Shown here: in pieces, positions 44,422 to 55,370 of the stretch | Numbering within the stretch: position 1 is the stretch's first letter | How the letters are laid out: the number at the start of each line of letters is the position of its first letter | NCBI GenBank assembly: GCA_012184525.1 | Contig: WOFQ01000082.1 | Span: 1-64,000, forward strand | Direction of reading: 5' to 3' | Source: Xenoacremonium recifei | Taxonomy: Eukaryota > Ascomycota > Sordariomycetes > Hypocreales > Nectriaceae | Length of the DNA stretch: 64,000 nucleotides | Position numbers and translations under genes: made by a program | Notes under the pieces: model-generated | What the model was told of the DNA's origin: nothing | Database searches by the model: none | Seen by the model: only the letters and a program-made list of their open reading frames with translations

Positions 44422-45594
44422 TTATTCTTTTGCCTCAAGAATACTGTCAATCAAGTCCGCTGGCTCGTTGAAGAAATCAGCTACAACAATTCCAAATCTC
44501 TGGCCTTCATGGGCTTTCAAATATCTGTTCATTTGCTGGTTGACGCCTCCAATCGGTGTGCTGCTATTGCCAAATCCCAGAGCCATTGCTCGTGGGGTCA
44601 TGTCAGGTACGTTTGCAGTGTTCTCGGACGATAAGAAGGTGATGAAAAGGCTGTTGGCAGCCGTGCCGTGGGCAGCAAGCTCCAAGTGTGAAATAGATGC
44701 ATTCACCTTTATGGCGATATTTGCGGATGGGCTCGAGTGCAAGTTGCTGGTGCTGACGTCGTAATGGTCTTCAACATACACGGTCGCTCCAGTGGTTTTG
44801 TTATAGATAAACGTGATGTTGGCATCATTATCTGTCCAGAGACTCGGTGACAAATGAAGACCGGGGATCTGTGCGTTCATCCCTGATGACAAATATTCAA
44901 TGTCAAAGCGTTTGAAGAGAATTATTTTTCCTCGTGCTTCGCCAAGCGTACCCAGTTCGCCGTCCTTCTGGGAGATGTATTTCTTTGCAGCGGACGAAGT
45001 GAGCATATTGAACAGAACCTCTTCGAATTTCTCGTCTTGCTGAAACCCAGGGACTGTACCAGCCTGATACTGAAACGATAACAGGAGTACTTCCGAGGGG
45101 TGGTTCTCTAGCCAAGCATAAAAGGCAAACATGATGTCTTCAACAGATCCTATTTGCGATGCCTCCACAGGCCCGTGCCATATCGTCAAATATGAGCGCG
45201 TTGGGTCAAGGGCGGGTCGCAGATCAAAGAAACGAATGCCTGCATCCAGCATGGCGGCGATTGAATGCTCTTGGCATCTATAGTCTTCTGTGTCGGTAAC
45301 ATTGCTGTCTACGTACACGTCTTGAAGCAGTGCTGACGTGAAGTTCCAGGATCCGCTGTCATGTGTCCCTGGAATGTTCATATGCACCAATGGTGTGTCA
45401 TCTGGGATATACTTCATCCATTCGGATGTCCGTGACTTAGACCGAAGGGCGAGGTTATAGTCACCAAACAACTGAGAACCATCTTGCAACACTTTTTCAA
45501 GCGCCCAATCTGCCAGTTGTGCTGTTCCCTCTGCCGTTGCAGCGGCGGGCTGAGATACGGCGCAGGCCAGCAAAAGGGAGAATAACGAGATCAT
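44422..45594 (-). CDS. secreted PI-PLC X-domain-like phosphodiesterase
   Basis: Single-exon 390-residue protein. Residues 1-19 are a hydrophobic signal peptide (MISLFSLLLACAVS then PAAATA). The mature part has the phosphatidylinositol-specific phospholipase C X-domain pattern: catalytic His78 in NIPGTHDSGSW, IRFFDLRPA near 121-127, and second His140 in TIWHGPV. ADFFN lies near the C-terminus. Several Asn-x-Ser/Thr sites suggest glycosylation. Fungal relatives are poorly studied; they should act outside the cell on inositol phospholipids or GPI-type links without calcium. It converges with the aldehyde dehydrogenase gene (89 bases between stops). Confidence 0.85.
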   Translation of the reverse strand: MISLFSLLLACAVSQPAAATAEGTAQLADWALEKVLQDGSQLFGDYNLALRSKSRTSEWMKYIPDDTPLVHMNIPGTHDSGSWNFTSALLQDVYVDSNVTDTEDYRCQEHSIAAMLDAGIRFFDLRPALDPTRSYLTIWHGPVEASQIGSVEDIMFAFYAWLENHPSEVLLLSFQYQAGTVPGFQQDEKFEEVLFNMLTSSAAKKYISQKDGELGTLGEARGKIILFKRFDIEYLSSGMNAQIPGLHLSPSLWTDNDANITFIYNKTTGATVYVEDHYDVSTSNLHSSPSANIAIKVNASISHLELAAHGTAANSLFITFLSSENTANVPDMTPRAMALGFGNSSTPIGGVNQQMNRYLKAHEGQRFGIVVADFFNEPADLIDSILEAKE

Positions 45595-47083
45595 AGCGCA
45601 AAAAGGTCTTTAGATTGTTGCTTTAAGAATCGTGCTTCTAAATGCAAGAATAACCGAGGATAAAATCCCGAGGTCTTGGATAATCCTTATATGTTTTCAC
45701 AGATTGCACTGTAGGATCGACAAGGGTGTTCCCACATGTTCTTGTGGGTTGACAAACCGATCCAATCAAGACATGACGAGATACAACGTGTCGGTAGATG
45801 GTTCGAACTGTGCCCCAATGCTGACCCCAACGAGTAAAGGCACGTGGCCGTGAATAAGCTCCTATCTCATGCTGATTCCCAAGGCTACTTGCCGGGTTCC
45901 GAATCTGTCAGGCCTTTTTCTGCAACGATGATGAAAATGCTCACCGAGAGATTGACCTAATCATTGCCTTGAGAACCGGGCCTGGCATCCGGCGGGGCAA
46001 AGATATCGCTCTTGGTACCGATGACAGCGCTCAATTCACGGGTTACTCAATAGGCGGATTGAGCACAGAGTCCACAGAGGGAGGAAAACGCGACGGGCGC
46101 GTTCTCTTACTTCAAGACTGAGAGGCTACGCGGCCCATAACAAAAACATTAGGTTTAGTGCTTAGGCAAAAGGCGTGTTTATCTCGCTTAGTAGAACATA
46201 AAGTGTACGTACTTCTTACTCTTAAGAGTGTCTTTAGCGAAGAAAGTTCCCCGTCAGCCAATCAGAATTACAGGGCTCTCTCCACCCTGTTCAAATTTCA
46301 ACTGTAGCTACCCTACATGACTAAATAATACTACAAAAATAACAAAAAAAGATCGAACAGGGTTCAAACTGATAGGAGACTCTAGTCCAAGAGATTGACA
46401 GTCATTCTTTAATTGGGATATTAGGGTCTCCATCACAGGAAATGCCCCCCTAGCTAGGTGGAAAGACTTTTATATCTTCTCTTTCGAATCCACTTTGAAA
46501 TACAGTTAAAAGTATAGCATCGACAGTCAAGCTAAGTAAAGGAATCATTAATAAACATTCTGAACTTCGGTCCACAGCAGGAATTTGGTATCCCGTTGAG
46601 ATTATCATCAATTGTTAAAGGATATCGGTGTTTGTTCAAGCAAAAGTTTCGGGAGAGTAGGAGCTTGTCAGATAAGCGCTTGAAACCCAGTACCCTGCAT
46701 TCCTTGGTGTTTTAAACCCTAAGCACATTAATAGCATATAGTTTAGTACGCAAGCATGTATCGGATTTCAAGGGAGTATTGTTTCAGATCAGTGATCGCC
46801 TAGTCTGGGGTGAAGGCCCTATGTCAACTGGCTGGAGCAGCTGAGGGATGTGGAGTTAACCTCATACTAGGGCATATCGGGGTCAGAGACTGAAACTTAT
46901 TTTCGATGACTTACAATCGTTATTAAGAAGAACGAATTGTTAAAACTGACTGACGGATAATGCTCTCCGTTTATGCAAGTCAGCGAACTAGTCCGGAAGG
47001 ACGCCCTGTCCAACTGTTAAAATAACTTGCCACCACCTAAATGTTCAGTCAGTTCTAGGACCACTCGGATGTTGCTGTGGTAC
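45595..47083. other. 1.5-kb region without a recognised gene
   Basis: AT-rich with short frames only. A tRNA-like snippet (GGTTCAAAC near 46363) does not fold into T and acceptor stems. The first few hundred bases should include the promoter of the PLC-like gene. Confidence 0.4.
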
Positions 47084-48703
47084 TTATGTACTTTTATTAT
47101 TCTTCTTGTGGTAAATAATTGGTGCTAGTAGGGGATCATGTTTCCATAGGAGCCTGGTCACCCTTCCACATTCATCTTCCCTGAATTCCGCCTTCCAGAA
47201 AGAAGGATCTCGGTCATTTCCAAGAACCCATCGACCCCGTCGTGATAGATCATTTCTCGGTTGTAGCCATGTAAAAGTGTTACCGTGGTAGTGTTTCAGC
47301 CTGAACCTTTCCGATTCCAGTCCTTGGAACGCCCAGAAGAGGTTTTCATCCTCCAAAGTGACGAGGTTCTTGAAAACTCCAGTACTGTCGATGTATAGCC
47401 CTACATACATCTCCAGTCTTCTATGGCCTTCAAGTTGCCTCGGTCTTTGGAGGTCTAACCCGCGCTGAATAATTGAGTGCCATTCGAGGTTGACGTTTAT
47501 AGAAGCGTGAGCGTAGTGAAGGAAGTCAACCCGGGAGGACGTGGGAACTTGAAGGAACTCTTCGAGAACCATCTGAGACACCCAATCCGGAACATCTGTC
47601 AGCGCTAGAGAGTTGCTCAACACCAATATGACAGTTTCGGTGTCGGGAAGCAGTAGAACCACGGCCAATGCTCCCGGGAGTGTCCCTTGGTGGTAGACGA
47701 CGAGTTGACTTCGTACTCCCTTCCCGATCACAGGCATTCCTTGTGGTAGAAGCCGACCGTTCAGCCCAATATGACCTAGAGTATTCGGAAGTTGTACCCG
47801 TGCCCAGCCCAAGCCGTAGGATACCTCATTTCTCGACACTGAGAACATTGGGACTTTTGCGGACATGAGGTGGGCCACTTGCTTCAAGGGAGATTCTGGT
47901 GTAGACGACTCTCCCGTCTCAATTTGGGCATTGAAGCTCCTCAAAAATGCCCGATATAGCTTCACTAACTCAGAGGCACAAGATTGTAGTCCACCAGAAG
48001 CTGCCCCTACACCACAATTACCAATCTTGGGGCTGGGTATGTGGAATGGTGTACCGTCATCTAATGCATTGTAGCATTCTGTGACGTTTTCGACATTGCC
48101 AGGCGGATTGCTCAGAAAAGTTCTGTCCATACCGAGCGGGCGGAAAATATTCTCTCTCACAAAGTCCTCTACCGAAACTTGACTTAATGCTTCGATACAT
48201 TCGGCACAAAGATCATATGCCGTACTATTGTAGGCAAATGAGCCGCGGTTTTCGCGTATCAATGTCTGATCGTTGACGACCTGCATGCAATCATCCTTGT
48301 TTATTAATACGTTGGCTTCACAGCCACCCACAAGGTTCCCGCAGGAAGACATTCCACTTCGGTGACTGAAGAGGTCTGTTAGAGTGGTGAAGTTCTGAAG
48401 AAACATGTCTTTGGACTGGAAAGATGGAGCCGCATCTTTGGCTAGTGTCTCCCAAGAAGCAAGACCTCGATCGACCAGGATTCCCATGGCCGCAGCGGAA
48501 ACTGCTTTGGCCAGCGAGCATGCCGGGAAGATAGTATCCTCGGTTACTGGCAGAGACTTCTCTAGATTGCGAAAGCCATAGTTTGCGTGATAATCGGGCT
48601 GTCCCGCGCTCACAATAGATAGACTGAGCCCTGGTGTTCCTCCAAGCTCCATGAGCTGCTTGATCCTCGGCTCCAAGTCGTCGAGCCGACGATGTAAAGA
48701 CAT
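47084..48703 (-). CDS. serine hydrolase of the beta-lactamase (class C/PBP) fold
   Basis: Single-exon, 539 residues from the ATG at 48703; the frame extends upstream only through a GTG. The serine-hydrolase motifs are Ser63-x-x-Lys66 (SLAK) and Tyr158-Asn-Ser (YNS) with an HRSG loop at 114-117. A YHQGTLPG segment later corresponds to the third active-site element. A lipocalin-like C-terminal domain (~400-539) is suggested by the beta-rich sequence around FRLKHYHGNTFTWL. Fungal relatives act as esterases, transesterases or D-peptidases, and some belong to secondary-metabolite clusters; the substrate is unknown. No signal peptide from this start. Divergent from the GH43 gene (~673 bases). Confidence 0.82.
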   Translation of the reverse strand: MSLHRRLDDLEPRIKQLMELGGTPGLSLSIVSAGQPDYHANYGFRNLEKSLPVTEDTIFPACSLAKAVSAAAMGILVDRGLASWETLAKDAAPSFQSKDMFLQNFTTLTDLFSHRSGMSSCGNLVGGCEANVLINKDDCMQVVNDQTLIRENRGSFAYNSTAYDLCAECIEALSQVSVEDFVRENIFRPLGMDRTFLSNPPGNVENVTECYNALDDGTPFHIPSPKIGNCGVGAASGGLQSCASELVKLYRAFLRSFNAQIETGESSTPESPLKQVAHLMSAKVPMFSVSRNEVSYGLGWARVQLPNTLGHIGLNGRLLPQGMPVIGKGVRSQLVVYHQGTLPGALAVVLLLPDTETVILVLSNSLALTDVPDWVSQMVLEEFLQVPTSSRVDFLHYAHASINVNLEWHSIIQRGLDLQRPRQLEGHRRLEMYVGLYIDSTGVFKNLVTLEDENLFWAFQGLESERFRLKHYHGNTFTWLQPRNDLSRRGRWVLGNDRDPSFWKAEFREDECGRVTRLLWKHDPLLAPIIYHKKNNKST

Positions 48704-49376
48704 AGTATCGTCGTCTTGCAGGGCTTCGAACCAACAGAACGCGATAAGTTTTATTGGAAGCGCGGTCGTGCCCGGGATTGTTGATGTTACTGAAATAGAA
48801 ACAAAAAGAAACACTAAAGTCACAAGGTTCTCTCTCACGCTGCTTTCATACGACGGATCATTCCAGCCCGTTGATTCGAGCGCGTAATTAATTGTGATCC
48901 GCTCTAAATATCGAGAGGCTTCAGCTTGAGCAAGGGAATTCCGGCCGGGAATGCGCCGGAGCTCCGAGCACTAACCATGCAATCCCGCTGTTCGGCAGTA
49001 GCAATAGATCATAAGAAGGAAACGAGAATATTGCTTCCTAACATAGACTGTTGATGGCTGTTATGGAATGTACTTGATTCAAGTACTTAATCCCAGAGTT
49101 TAAGGAGATAATTTTTAACATCGTGCGGTCAAAGAAAGGCGCCGGTGCGCCGGCCCGAGACTTCCTCCACCCACCGATGCACGCTTGTCTACCAACACCA
49201 TTTGTTGTCCCGGTGGCTGAAAGGCTCACATACGTCGAGATAAAACCATTTTGGCCGGTGGTTTTCTTTTCTTTACTGTGACGATACTCATGTCGGCACT
49301 GATATTACATTGAACTCATTCTCGCTAGGGGTCTGATTTCCTGTATCTCCAGAGGTTATTGTCGCGGCCAACTACG
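48704..49376. promoter_or_regulatory. bidirectional upstream region, serine hydrolase / GH43
   Basis: About 670 bases between divergent starts. A GC-rich palindromic patch (CCGGCGGGCCGG-like in 49139-49156) is visible, but no clear TATA or known operator. Confidence 0.3.
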
Positions 49377-51179
49377 ATGTCTTCTGTCAACCCAGTGCTC
49401 ACAGGCTTCAATCCCGATCCCTCTGTCACACGTGTGGGAGAAGACTTCTTTTTAGCAACATCGAGCTTCGAATACCTGCCCGGAATACCGATTTACCATA
49501 GTAAAGACCTTCTCCAATGGAAACTGATTGGCCATGCCTTGACTCGACCGAGCCAAATCCATATCGTCGGACCAGAACCAGGTGGAGGAGTTTGGGCCCC
49601 GACATTGAGATATCACGACGGGACTTTCTACTTGGCCACCTCTAGCTTCTCTCGATTTCGTCCCCAGCAAAACGAGAGACTCTTCCCCCGCGGGTTTTAC
49701 GTTAAGACTACAGACATCTGGGACTCGTCAAAATGGTCAGACCCCGTATATTTTGATGTTGTAGGCCTTGACCAAGATGTCAGTTGGTTTTCTAAGCTGA
49801 AAAAACGGTTCCGTGTCAGATTTTTAACGAGATTTTAGCTATTTTGGGACAGCGACGAGAGTGTCTTTCTTTCTACAACTCATCCAAAGGCCGACCATAA
49901 ATATGACGCGAATAATCCACGACTTGACTTTGCTATCCACGTGTGCAAGATAGATTTGGAGACAGGTGACTCTATATCGCCGCCGAAGATGATCCGGGAG
50001 TCAATGACTGGGATTGCTGAGGGTTCCCATATTTTTCGCCGTGGACAGTACTACTATCTTGTCACGGCCGAGGGAGGCACGGGTTGCAATCATTCGGTGA
50101 TGGTGTTTCGAAATGATCAAGGACCATTGGGCGAATGGCAACCATGTCCGAATAATCCTTTGATGCGTAGTGATATTGCTCATGAAGTACAAAATACCGG
50201 GCACGCTGACTTCTTCTCTGATGTCAACGGCTACTGGTGGGCTGCACTTTTGGGCGTTCGTCCCCGTCGACAAGCTTGTGGTGAATGGGAAGCATCGGTT
50301 TTTGGTGAGAACAATCCTACGTATCCAAGTCATAATTTGCTCAAATAACTTTCTCAGGTAGGGAAACATTCATCGTTCCGGTTCGGTGGAATGATGATTG
50401 GCCTATCATCAACAATGGAGAGAAGATCTCTCTCACTCTTGAATCAGAAAGCCACCCAGATTCACGCACAACTTGGATAGATAGCTTCTCTGAGCCAACA
50501 ATGAGCATTGGATGGTATAGAAAGAGTAAGCCCAATGTTTGCAGTTTGCGCTTTGACTGATCCTGACCTCGATCTTATAGACACTCCAGAGAAGACGGAT
50601 TATTGCATCTCCAGCAACCCCAGTCGGCTCCGCTTGTATGGAGGCCCGTACAATCTCTCCGTACCAGGAAGCCCAACAATGTTCTTACGGAAACAGACCA
50701 CTAGGTTTTGCCTCTGGGAAACGAGACTCACTTTCAATCCTACTTCTGAGTATGAGGAGGCTGGAGCATTAATCTGGTGGAATTATCTCACGTTTAGCAG
50801 CATAGGCATTCGAAGATTAGGATGTAACGATGGGACGCAATCAGCAAACGCCAACAGAGTCGTGTCCTTACATCGGCCGCATCAAGACACCATCACCCGA
50901 GACCTCAGATCATCCGCTAGCGATGTTATTCTTTACATCCGATGTGGGAACAAATATCAGCTCGGGTACCGGGAGTACAGTGGAATCAAGGACCAGGACC
51001 AAACAATTGAGTGGCTTGGTGAGGTTAGCAACCAGGTGATGACGCAGGATCCCGCCATTGGGTTGGCCTTTTCAGGAATGATGATTGGGGTTTATGCGTT
51101 TTCAAAACATCATAAATCACTAAACCCTGTAGACTTTCACTATGCGCAGTGTAAGCCGGAAGAAGATCGCGATGTATAG
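49377..51179 (+). CDS. GH43 glycosidase (beta-xylosidase/arabinofuranosidase)
   Basis: Four exons (49377-49778, 49839-50304, 50358-50525, 50581-51179) encode 544 residues. The five-bladed propeller begins immediately: catalytic base Asp14 in GFNPDPSVTRVG, then FLATSSFEYLPGIPIYHSKDL, GVWAPTLRY, and the acid Glu195 in IAEGSHIF. TGHADFF follows. The C-terminal ~200 residues form the beta-sandwich seen in XynB-type GH43 enzymes. Such enzymes release xylose or arabinose from xylo-oligosaccharides. There is no signal peptide, so it likely acts on imported oligosaccharides. Donor GTCAGT of intron 1 is weak but the frame and motif continuity (GLDQD to LFWDSDES) support it. A sugar transporter lies 800 bases downstream on the same strand. 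Confidence 0.9.
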
Positions 51180-51983
51180 TCTAGTTCAGAAGTTTTCTTT
51201 TCTTGCTATAAGAACGGAAGATGATAGGGTTTTTTGAGATCGAGAGGTATTTTCATCAAATATAGCAGACAGTACTTGGGGAGTCAATGAAGGATACGTC
51301 GGAGCTTGCGTGGGAAGCGAGATATCCTTTTAGTAATGGAGCTGTCTAAGGATTTTGTGCTAAAGTGCCCTAGAGTGTGAAAATGGTGCCTCACGTAGAT
51401 GTTCAGCGTGAAATGGGGGCTCTTTACCTATAATAATACGTTCAAGACATTGTTATTTAGAATGAGCATGATTTCTAAAAGTTGCAACAAAATCTCTTTC
51501 ACACGAGCCAGTTCAAAATTATGAATATTTGTTCAATCTCACAATCTCGAGCCAAAACATCGAACTGGGCCTCGAATGACACGGCAAGTCTGATACCTGC
51601 GCTCTTGCAAGATCTAGGGCATGAGTTTCCGGAGGATTCTCGGACTTTAGCCCAGAGTGAAGCTTACCACGGGTTTCGGGTAAGAGGCCGGCGTTGTTTC
51701 CGGACAATAGCTGGTAGACCTGCTAGCCGTGTTTCTAATTCTGGGCCTTGTGATTATCTCCCCGCAAATCGCAAGGCGGGGCATAGAAGCTGGGGATGGA
51801 ATACGAGTATTGAATTTTGTGTTTATAAACCCCGCGCTCAGCCAGTCTTAGACGAGGGCAGCAAAGCTCCCAACCCCTATCGAGCGCTCTAGAGGCGAAA
51901 TCGAACTCAACAGAAGCTGCCTTGTTCCCTCCATCAACGACTGTCTCCCAATCACGAATTACCCTACGTCGAGCACGGACAAG
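51180..51983. other. intergenic region upstream of the lactose/hexose-type transporter
   Basis: No gene is supported. The proximal 250 bases hold the CreA-box cluster and TATA element listed separately. Confidence 0.4.
51760..51835. promoter_or_regulatory. dense cluster of four CreA-type boxes with a TATA element
   Basis: SYGGRG sites occur at 51760-51765 (CCCCGC, complement), 51776-51781 (GCGGGG), 51790-51795 (CTGGGG) and 51830-51835 (CCCCGC). TTTATAAA lies at 51822-51829. All are 150-225 bases before the transporter ATG at 51984. Closely paired sites are what the carbon repressor CreA needs in Aspergillus promoters such as alcA and prnB-prnD. Strong glucose repression of the transporter is predicted. 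Confidence 0.5.
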
Positions 51984-53714
51984 ATGTCCCAAATGCCGGG
52001 CGAGAAGCACGTTCTGGCCGAGCTCGACGAGTTTGAGGGCCTGGTCCTTGCGGACGTGACTCCCAAGCTCGAAAAATGGTGGTTCCAGTATCCCTACCTG
52101 CTCAAGCTTAACCTCTTGCTGCTGTGTGCCTTCTTGGCCCAGTTTACCTGCGGATTTGACGGCAGCATGTTGAACGGGATGCAGTCACTGCCTTCATGGG
52201 AGTCGGCGTTTGGAAATCCAGTAAGATCGGTCATAGGCCTTTGTGTGCATCTTAATTTCTGATTCTGGTGTTAGAGCGGCGCTATGCTTGGTACTTTGGT
52301 CAATGCTATCAACATTGGGGTGCTTATTTCCGTTTTGTTCTCCTCCCAGTTGTGCGAGATTCTGGGTAGAAAAAAACCCATCACCATCGGTACTGCACTT
52401 ATCACGGTTGGGTCCGCTCTCCAGGGCGGTGCACAAAATTTGGGCATGTTCATCACTGGACGTATCATTATTGGTATTGGAACTGGTATTGTTGCCGTAG
52501 CTGCTCCACAGTTGATGACAGAAGTCGCCCATCCCACTCATCGTGGAAAGATTGTCTCATTGTATATGACACAATGGGTTGTTGTAAGCTTTGACACAAC
52601 CCATGTTGGTTGGCACGGTGAAAGCTGACCTCTGATTCAGGGCTACTTGGTTGCAGCATGGACTACCTTCGGCACATTCAAGATGGGCTCTTCTTGGAGC
52701 TGGAGATTGCCTAGTCTCCTCCAGGGAGTTCCCTCAATTCTGCAACTAGTCCTTAGCCTTTTCGTTCCAGAGTCTCCACGCTGGCTCGTATTCAAGGATC
52801 GACAGGAAGAGGCATTTTCCGTGCTTGCTAAGTACCATGCGGGCGGTGACCGAAACTCCCGACTTGTTCGCTTCGAGATTTTGGAGATTAGGGCGACTCT
52901 AGAAGAAGAGAAGAGGCAGAAGGCAATTCAGTGGGGCGAATTTGTCCGCACGAAGGGCAATCGAAAACGACTCTGGATACTGCTATTCATCGGATATGCT
53001 GCCCAACTCTCCGGCCTGGGCCTGACTGGGTACTATCTCGCCAAGATCCTGGACAGCATCGGTATCACGGACGCTGAGACACAGTTACTGATCAATGCTG
53101 TGGCAGCAATCTGGCAGTTGTGCTGTTCGATTTTCTTCGCTTTGCTGATCGACCGAGTTGGCAGGCGGGGTTTGATTACGTTTGGGATCACAGTCATGCT
53201 CCTCGTCTTCATCATTTGGACCATCTGCTCTGCGATCAACCAGGAGAGAAACTTCAACGATCGACCTCTTGCAATTGCTGTTGTTGCTATGATATTTCTA
53301 TTCCAGGTCGGCTATCAACCTTTCGCTATTGCCACAGTCCCGTACGTTGTGGAGTGTTCTCTCTTCTCACTCCGCTCCAAGACTGCGATGATATTCCAGT
53401 TTTGTGGTTATTCTGCCAGCTTCTTCACAGGTTATGTCAACCCTATTGCCATGGAAGACATTGGGTGGCGTTACTACATCGTTGCTGTGGCTGTGTTGGC
53501 AATCGAGTGTGCATTTGCCTGGTGGTATTTGCCTGAGACTAAAGGCAAGGGGTTGGAGGAGATTGGGGAGATCTTTGACGGCGACGAGCTCCTGACTGGC
53601 ACCCAGGCCATTACGAAACATCGGAAGGAGTTATATGTGGCTGCAGAAGGCATGCGAGAGAGGAAGAACGTTGTGGATTATGTCGAAGCTGCCGATTCCA
53701 AGGAGGCAGTTTGA
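51984..53714 (+). CDS. MFS sugar transporter, lactose/hexose (LAC12-like) type
   Basis: Three exons (51984-52220, 52275-52583, 52641-53714) encode 539 residues. Sugar-porter signatures include CGFDGSMLNGMQ in helix 1, ILGRKKP between helices 2 and 3, GRIIIGIGTG, HRGKIVSLYMTQWVVGY across intron 2, VPESPRWLVFKDR, DRVGRRG and PETKGKGLEEIGEIFDG. The GFDGSMLNGMQ start and VPYVVE motif are typical of fungal lactose permease-like transporters, many of which also carry hexoses or cellobiose. Plasma membrane, 12 helices. The promoter carries a dense CreA cluster. A beta-galactosidase without signal peptide lies 15 kb upstream, so lactose or galactoside uptake is possible, though not adjacent. Confidence 0.9.
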
Positions 53715-54743
53715 TTGGACAGATGCGCGAATTAAAGCAAGGCATCTGAGGCTTCTTGACTAGTTAAAACTAAGAGTGATCTAGTTTTAGGCTAGCTTAA
53801 CCATGCAATGAAAAAGACGAAGCCTGGACCTGAGAGGTGCAATGATTTGGTTAATTTGGTGTGAGCTGTTGATGGAGGTTGAGTGTTTCGAGTCGGTGCT
53901 ACGTGGTGAATCGTCGAAATGACAACACTATGTCCGATTGATTCCTAAGTGGCGCGCTTGGTAAACGGAGCTTCAGAGTTCTGATCCAATTGTCGAGGCC
54001 ATCGGGAGCTCGTGGAAGGATGCGGAACGAGCCATTTCCTGTCGCTTACGGCCAGTGCCGTCACATCTGACCTACCCGTTCAGGGCGTAAGTCGCGCAAC
54101 CTAGTACTTCAATTCAAAGTTGATTTGCTGCTTATTTCTCGTAGGATTACAGATTAAAATCTTCCCTTTTATTAATGTGCACAAATGAACTAATGGAGGG
54201 ATTGTTACATTAAGACCGATAGGGCTAAAACTACTATAAATGAGACGAACAATCAGGGGCAATCTTATAAACCCACGTCGCCGCTAAGCTGCACGTGGGC
54301 GCATTGACTAGGGTCTGCGACTTAATTCATGGTACTGCTGCCCTTTACGGTCGGAAGGATCCAATGTGGACGAGGGTAGGCTTGCCCACCGAAGTACTCT
54401 GTGACTGACTTATGATTCCTGGTGTTCTGATTTATTTCGTGGCGAAGTAACGTCGCTTTCATAGTACCCCTGATGGGCGCGTAAAGTGATGGGATGGAAC
54501 GCGGTATTGCCGAAAGGTGGCAGTTCAACTTTTGAGCTGAGGTGAATGCGGATAGACACTAGTAGACTTCTAGCCTGCTAGGTATAAGAAGCACATCGTT
54601 TCCCGTTCCATAAGTGATAACCCAGCCTTGTGTTCGATCTCCAGGTCACTCCTTACTACCACAGTCCTTACTATCAAACCTTTGACTCCTACAGTCATTA
54701 GTCTGTCATTCCTTGAAATATACACTCCTTTCAACCAACCAAG
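53715..54743. other. intergenic region upstream of the LysM gene
   Basis: About 1 kb without a gene. A TATAAGAA element at 54583-54590 followed by a CT-rich leader probably marks the promoter of the gene at 54744. Confidence 0.4.
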
Positions 54744-55370
54744 ATGCAGTACTCAACTCTCATTCATATGGCTCTGGGCCTCGCTTCGGTTGCCCAAGCT
54801 GCTCCTATCGTCAAGCGCGACCTGACGGGAACCAATGCTGGATCGCTTTACTCTTTCGATGCAGCTGCAACCGCTCGTGAGATTTTCTACGAATATGGAT
54901 CGTGCGGTCTGAGCACCTACTTTGTCGGCGTGGTTCCCGACAGTATGCCGCTAGTTGCCATGACGTCCACCGTCATGTCGAACTATGGCTCTGCCCAGCA
55001 CAACACTCTTTGCGGCAAGATCATCACCATGACTGATCCCACCAACGGTGTCACCCAGCAGGCTGCCATTGCAGATACGAACGTCAGCAGTGACAACTCC
55101 ATTGACATGACCATTGATCTGTGGGCCAACTTTGGACAATCCACATCTGACGCGTCCATTATTCCAGCCTTGAACTGGTCAATTGATACCGATTCTACCG
55201 GCGGTTCATCGGGAACTTGCAAGGAGACCTATACAGTGGTTTCAGGAGACTACTGCTACCTTATTTGGACGGAGTACGGCATTACCGAGGCGGAGCTGCT
55301 GGCCTGGAACCCTTCCCTGGACTCGAACTGCGACCTCCAACCCGGCGACGTCCTTTGTGTCTCTGAGTAA
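54744..55370 (+). CDS. secreted double-psi beta-barrel (RlpA-like) protein with C-terminal LysM
   Basis: Intronless 208-residue protein. Residues 1-19 form a signal peptide, followed by PIVKR, a possible Kex2-type processing site. Residues ~30-150 resemble the RlpA/expansin-like double-psi beta-barrel: YGSCG near 51, then LVAMTSTVMSNYG, LCGKIITM, a strand with ADTN, and IDMTIDLWANFGQ. The last ~50 residues are a LysM module with a glycine-serine linker before it (YTVVSGDYCYLIW ... ITEAELLAWNPSLD ... LQPGDVLCVSE), which binds chitin-type N-acetylglucosamine chains. The combination suggests an extracellular protein that binds fungal or host cell walls, either a wall-remodelling factor or a LysM effector. 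No catalytic residues of lytic barrels are certain. Confidence 0.85.
   Translation: MQYSTLIHMALGLASVAQAAPIVKRDLTGTNAGSLYSFDAAATAREIFYEYGSCGLSTYFVGVVPDSMPLVAMTSTVMSNYGSAQHNTLCGKIITMTDPTNGVTQQAAIADTNVSSDNSIDMTIDLWANFGQSTSDASIIPALNWSIDTDSTGGSSGTCKETYTVVSGDYCYLIWTEYGITEAELLAWNPSLDSNCDLQPGDVLCVSE

Noticed and set aside
46345..46420. A second tRNA-like segment (GGTTCAAAC with flanking partial homology to the left-edge structure)
   Set aside because: The putative T stem does not pair, and no acceptor complement is found nearby.
24202..53714. The whole stretch as a secondary-metabolite cluster
   Set aside because: No polyketide synthase, non-ribosomal peptide synthetase, terpene cyclase or dimethylallyl transferase gene is present; the content is nutrient uptake and catabolism.
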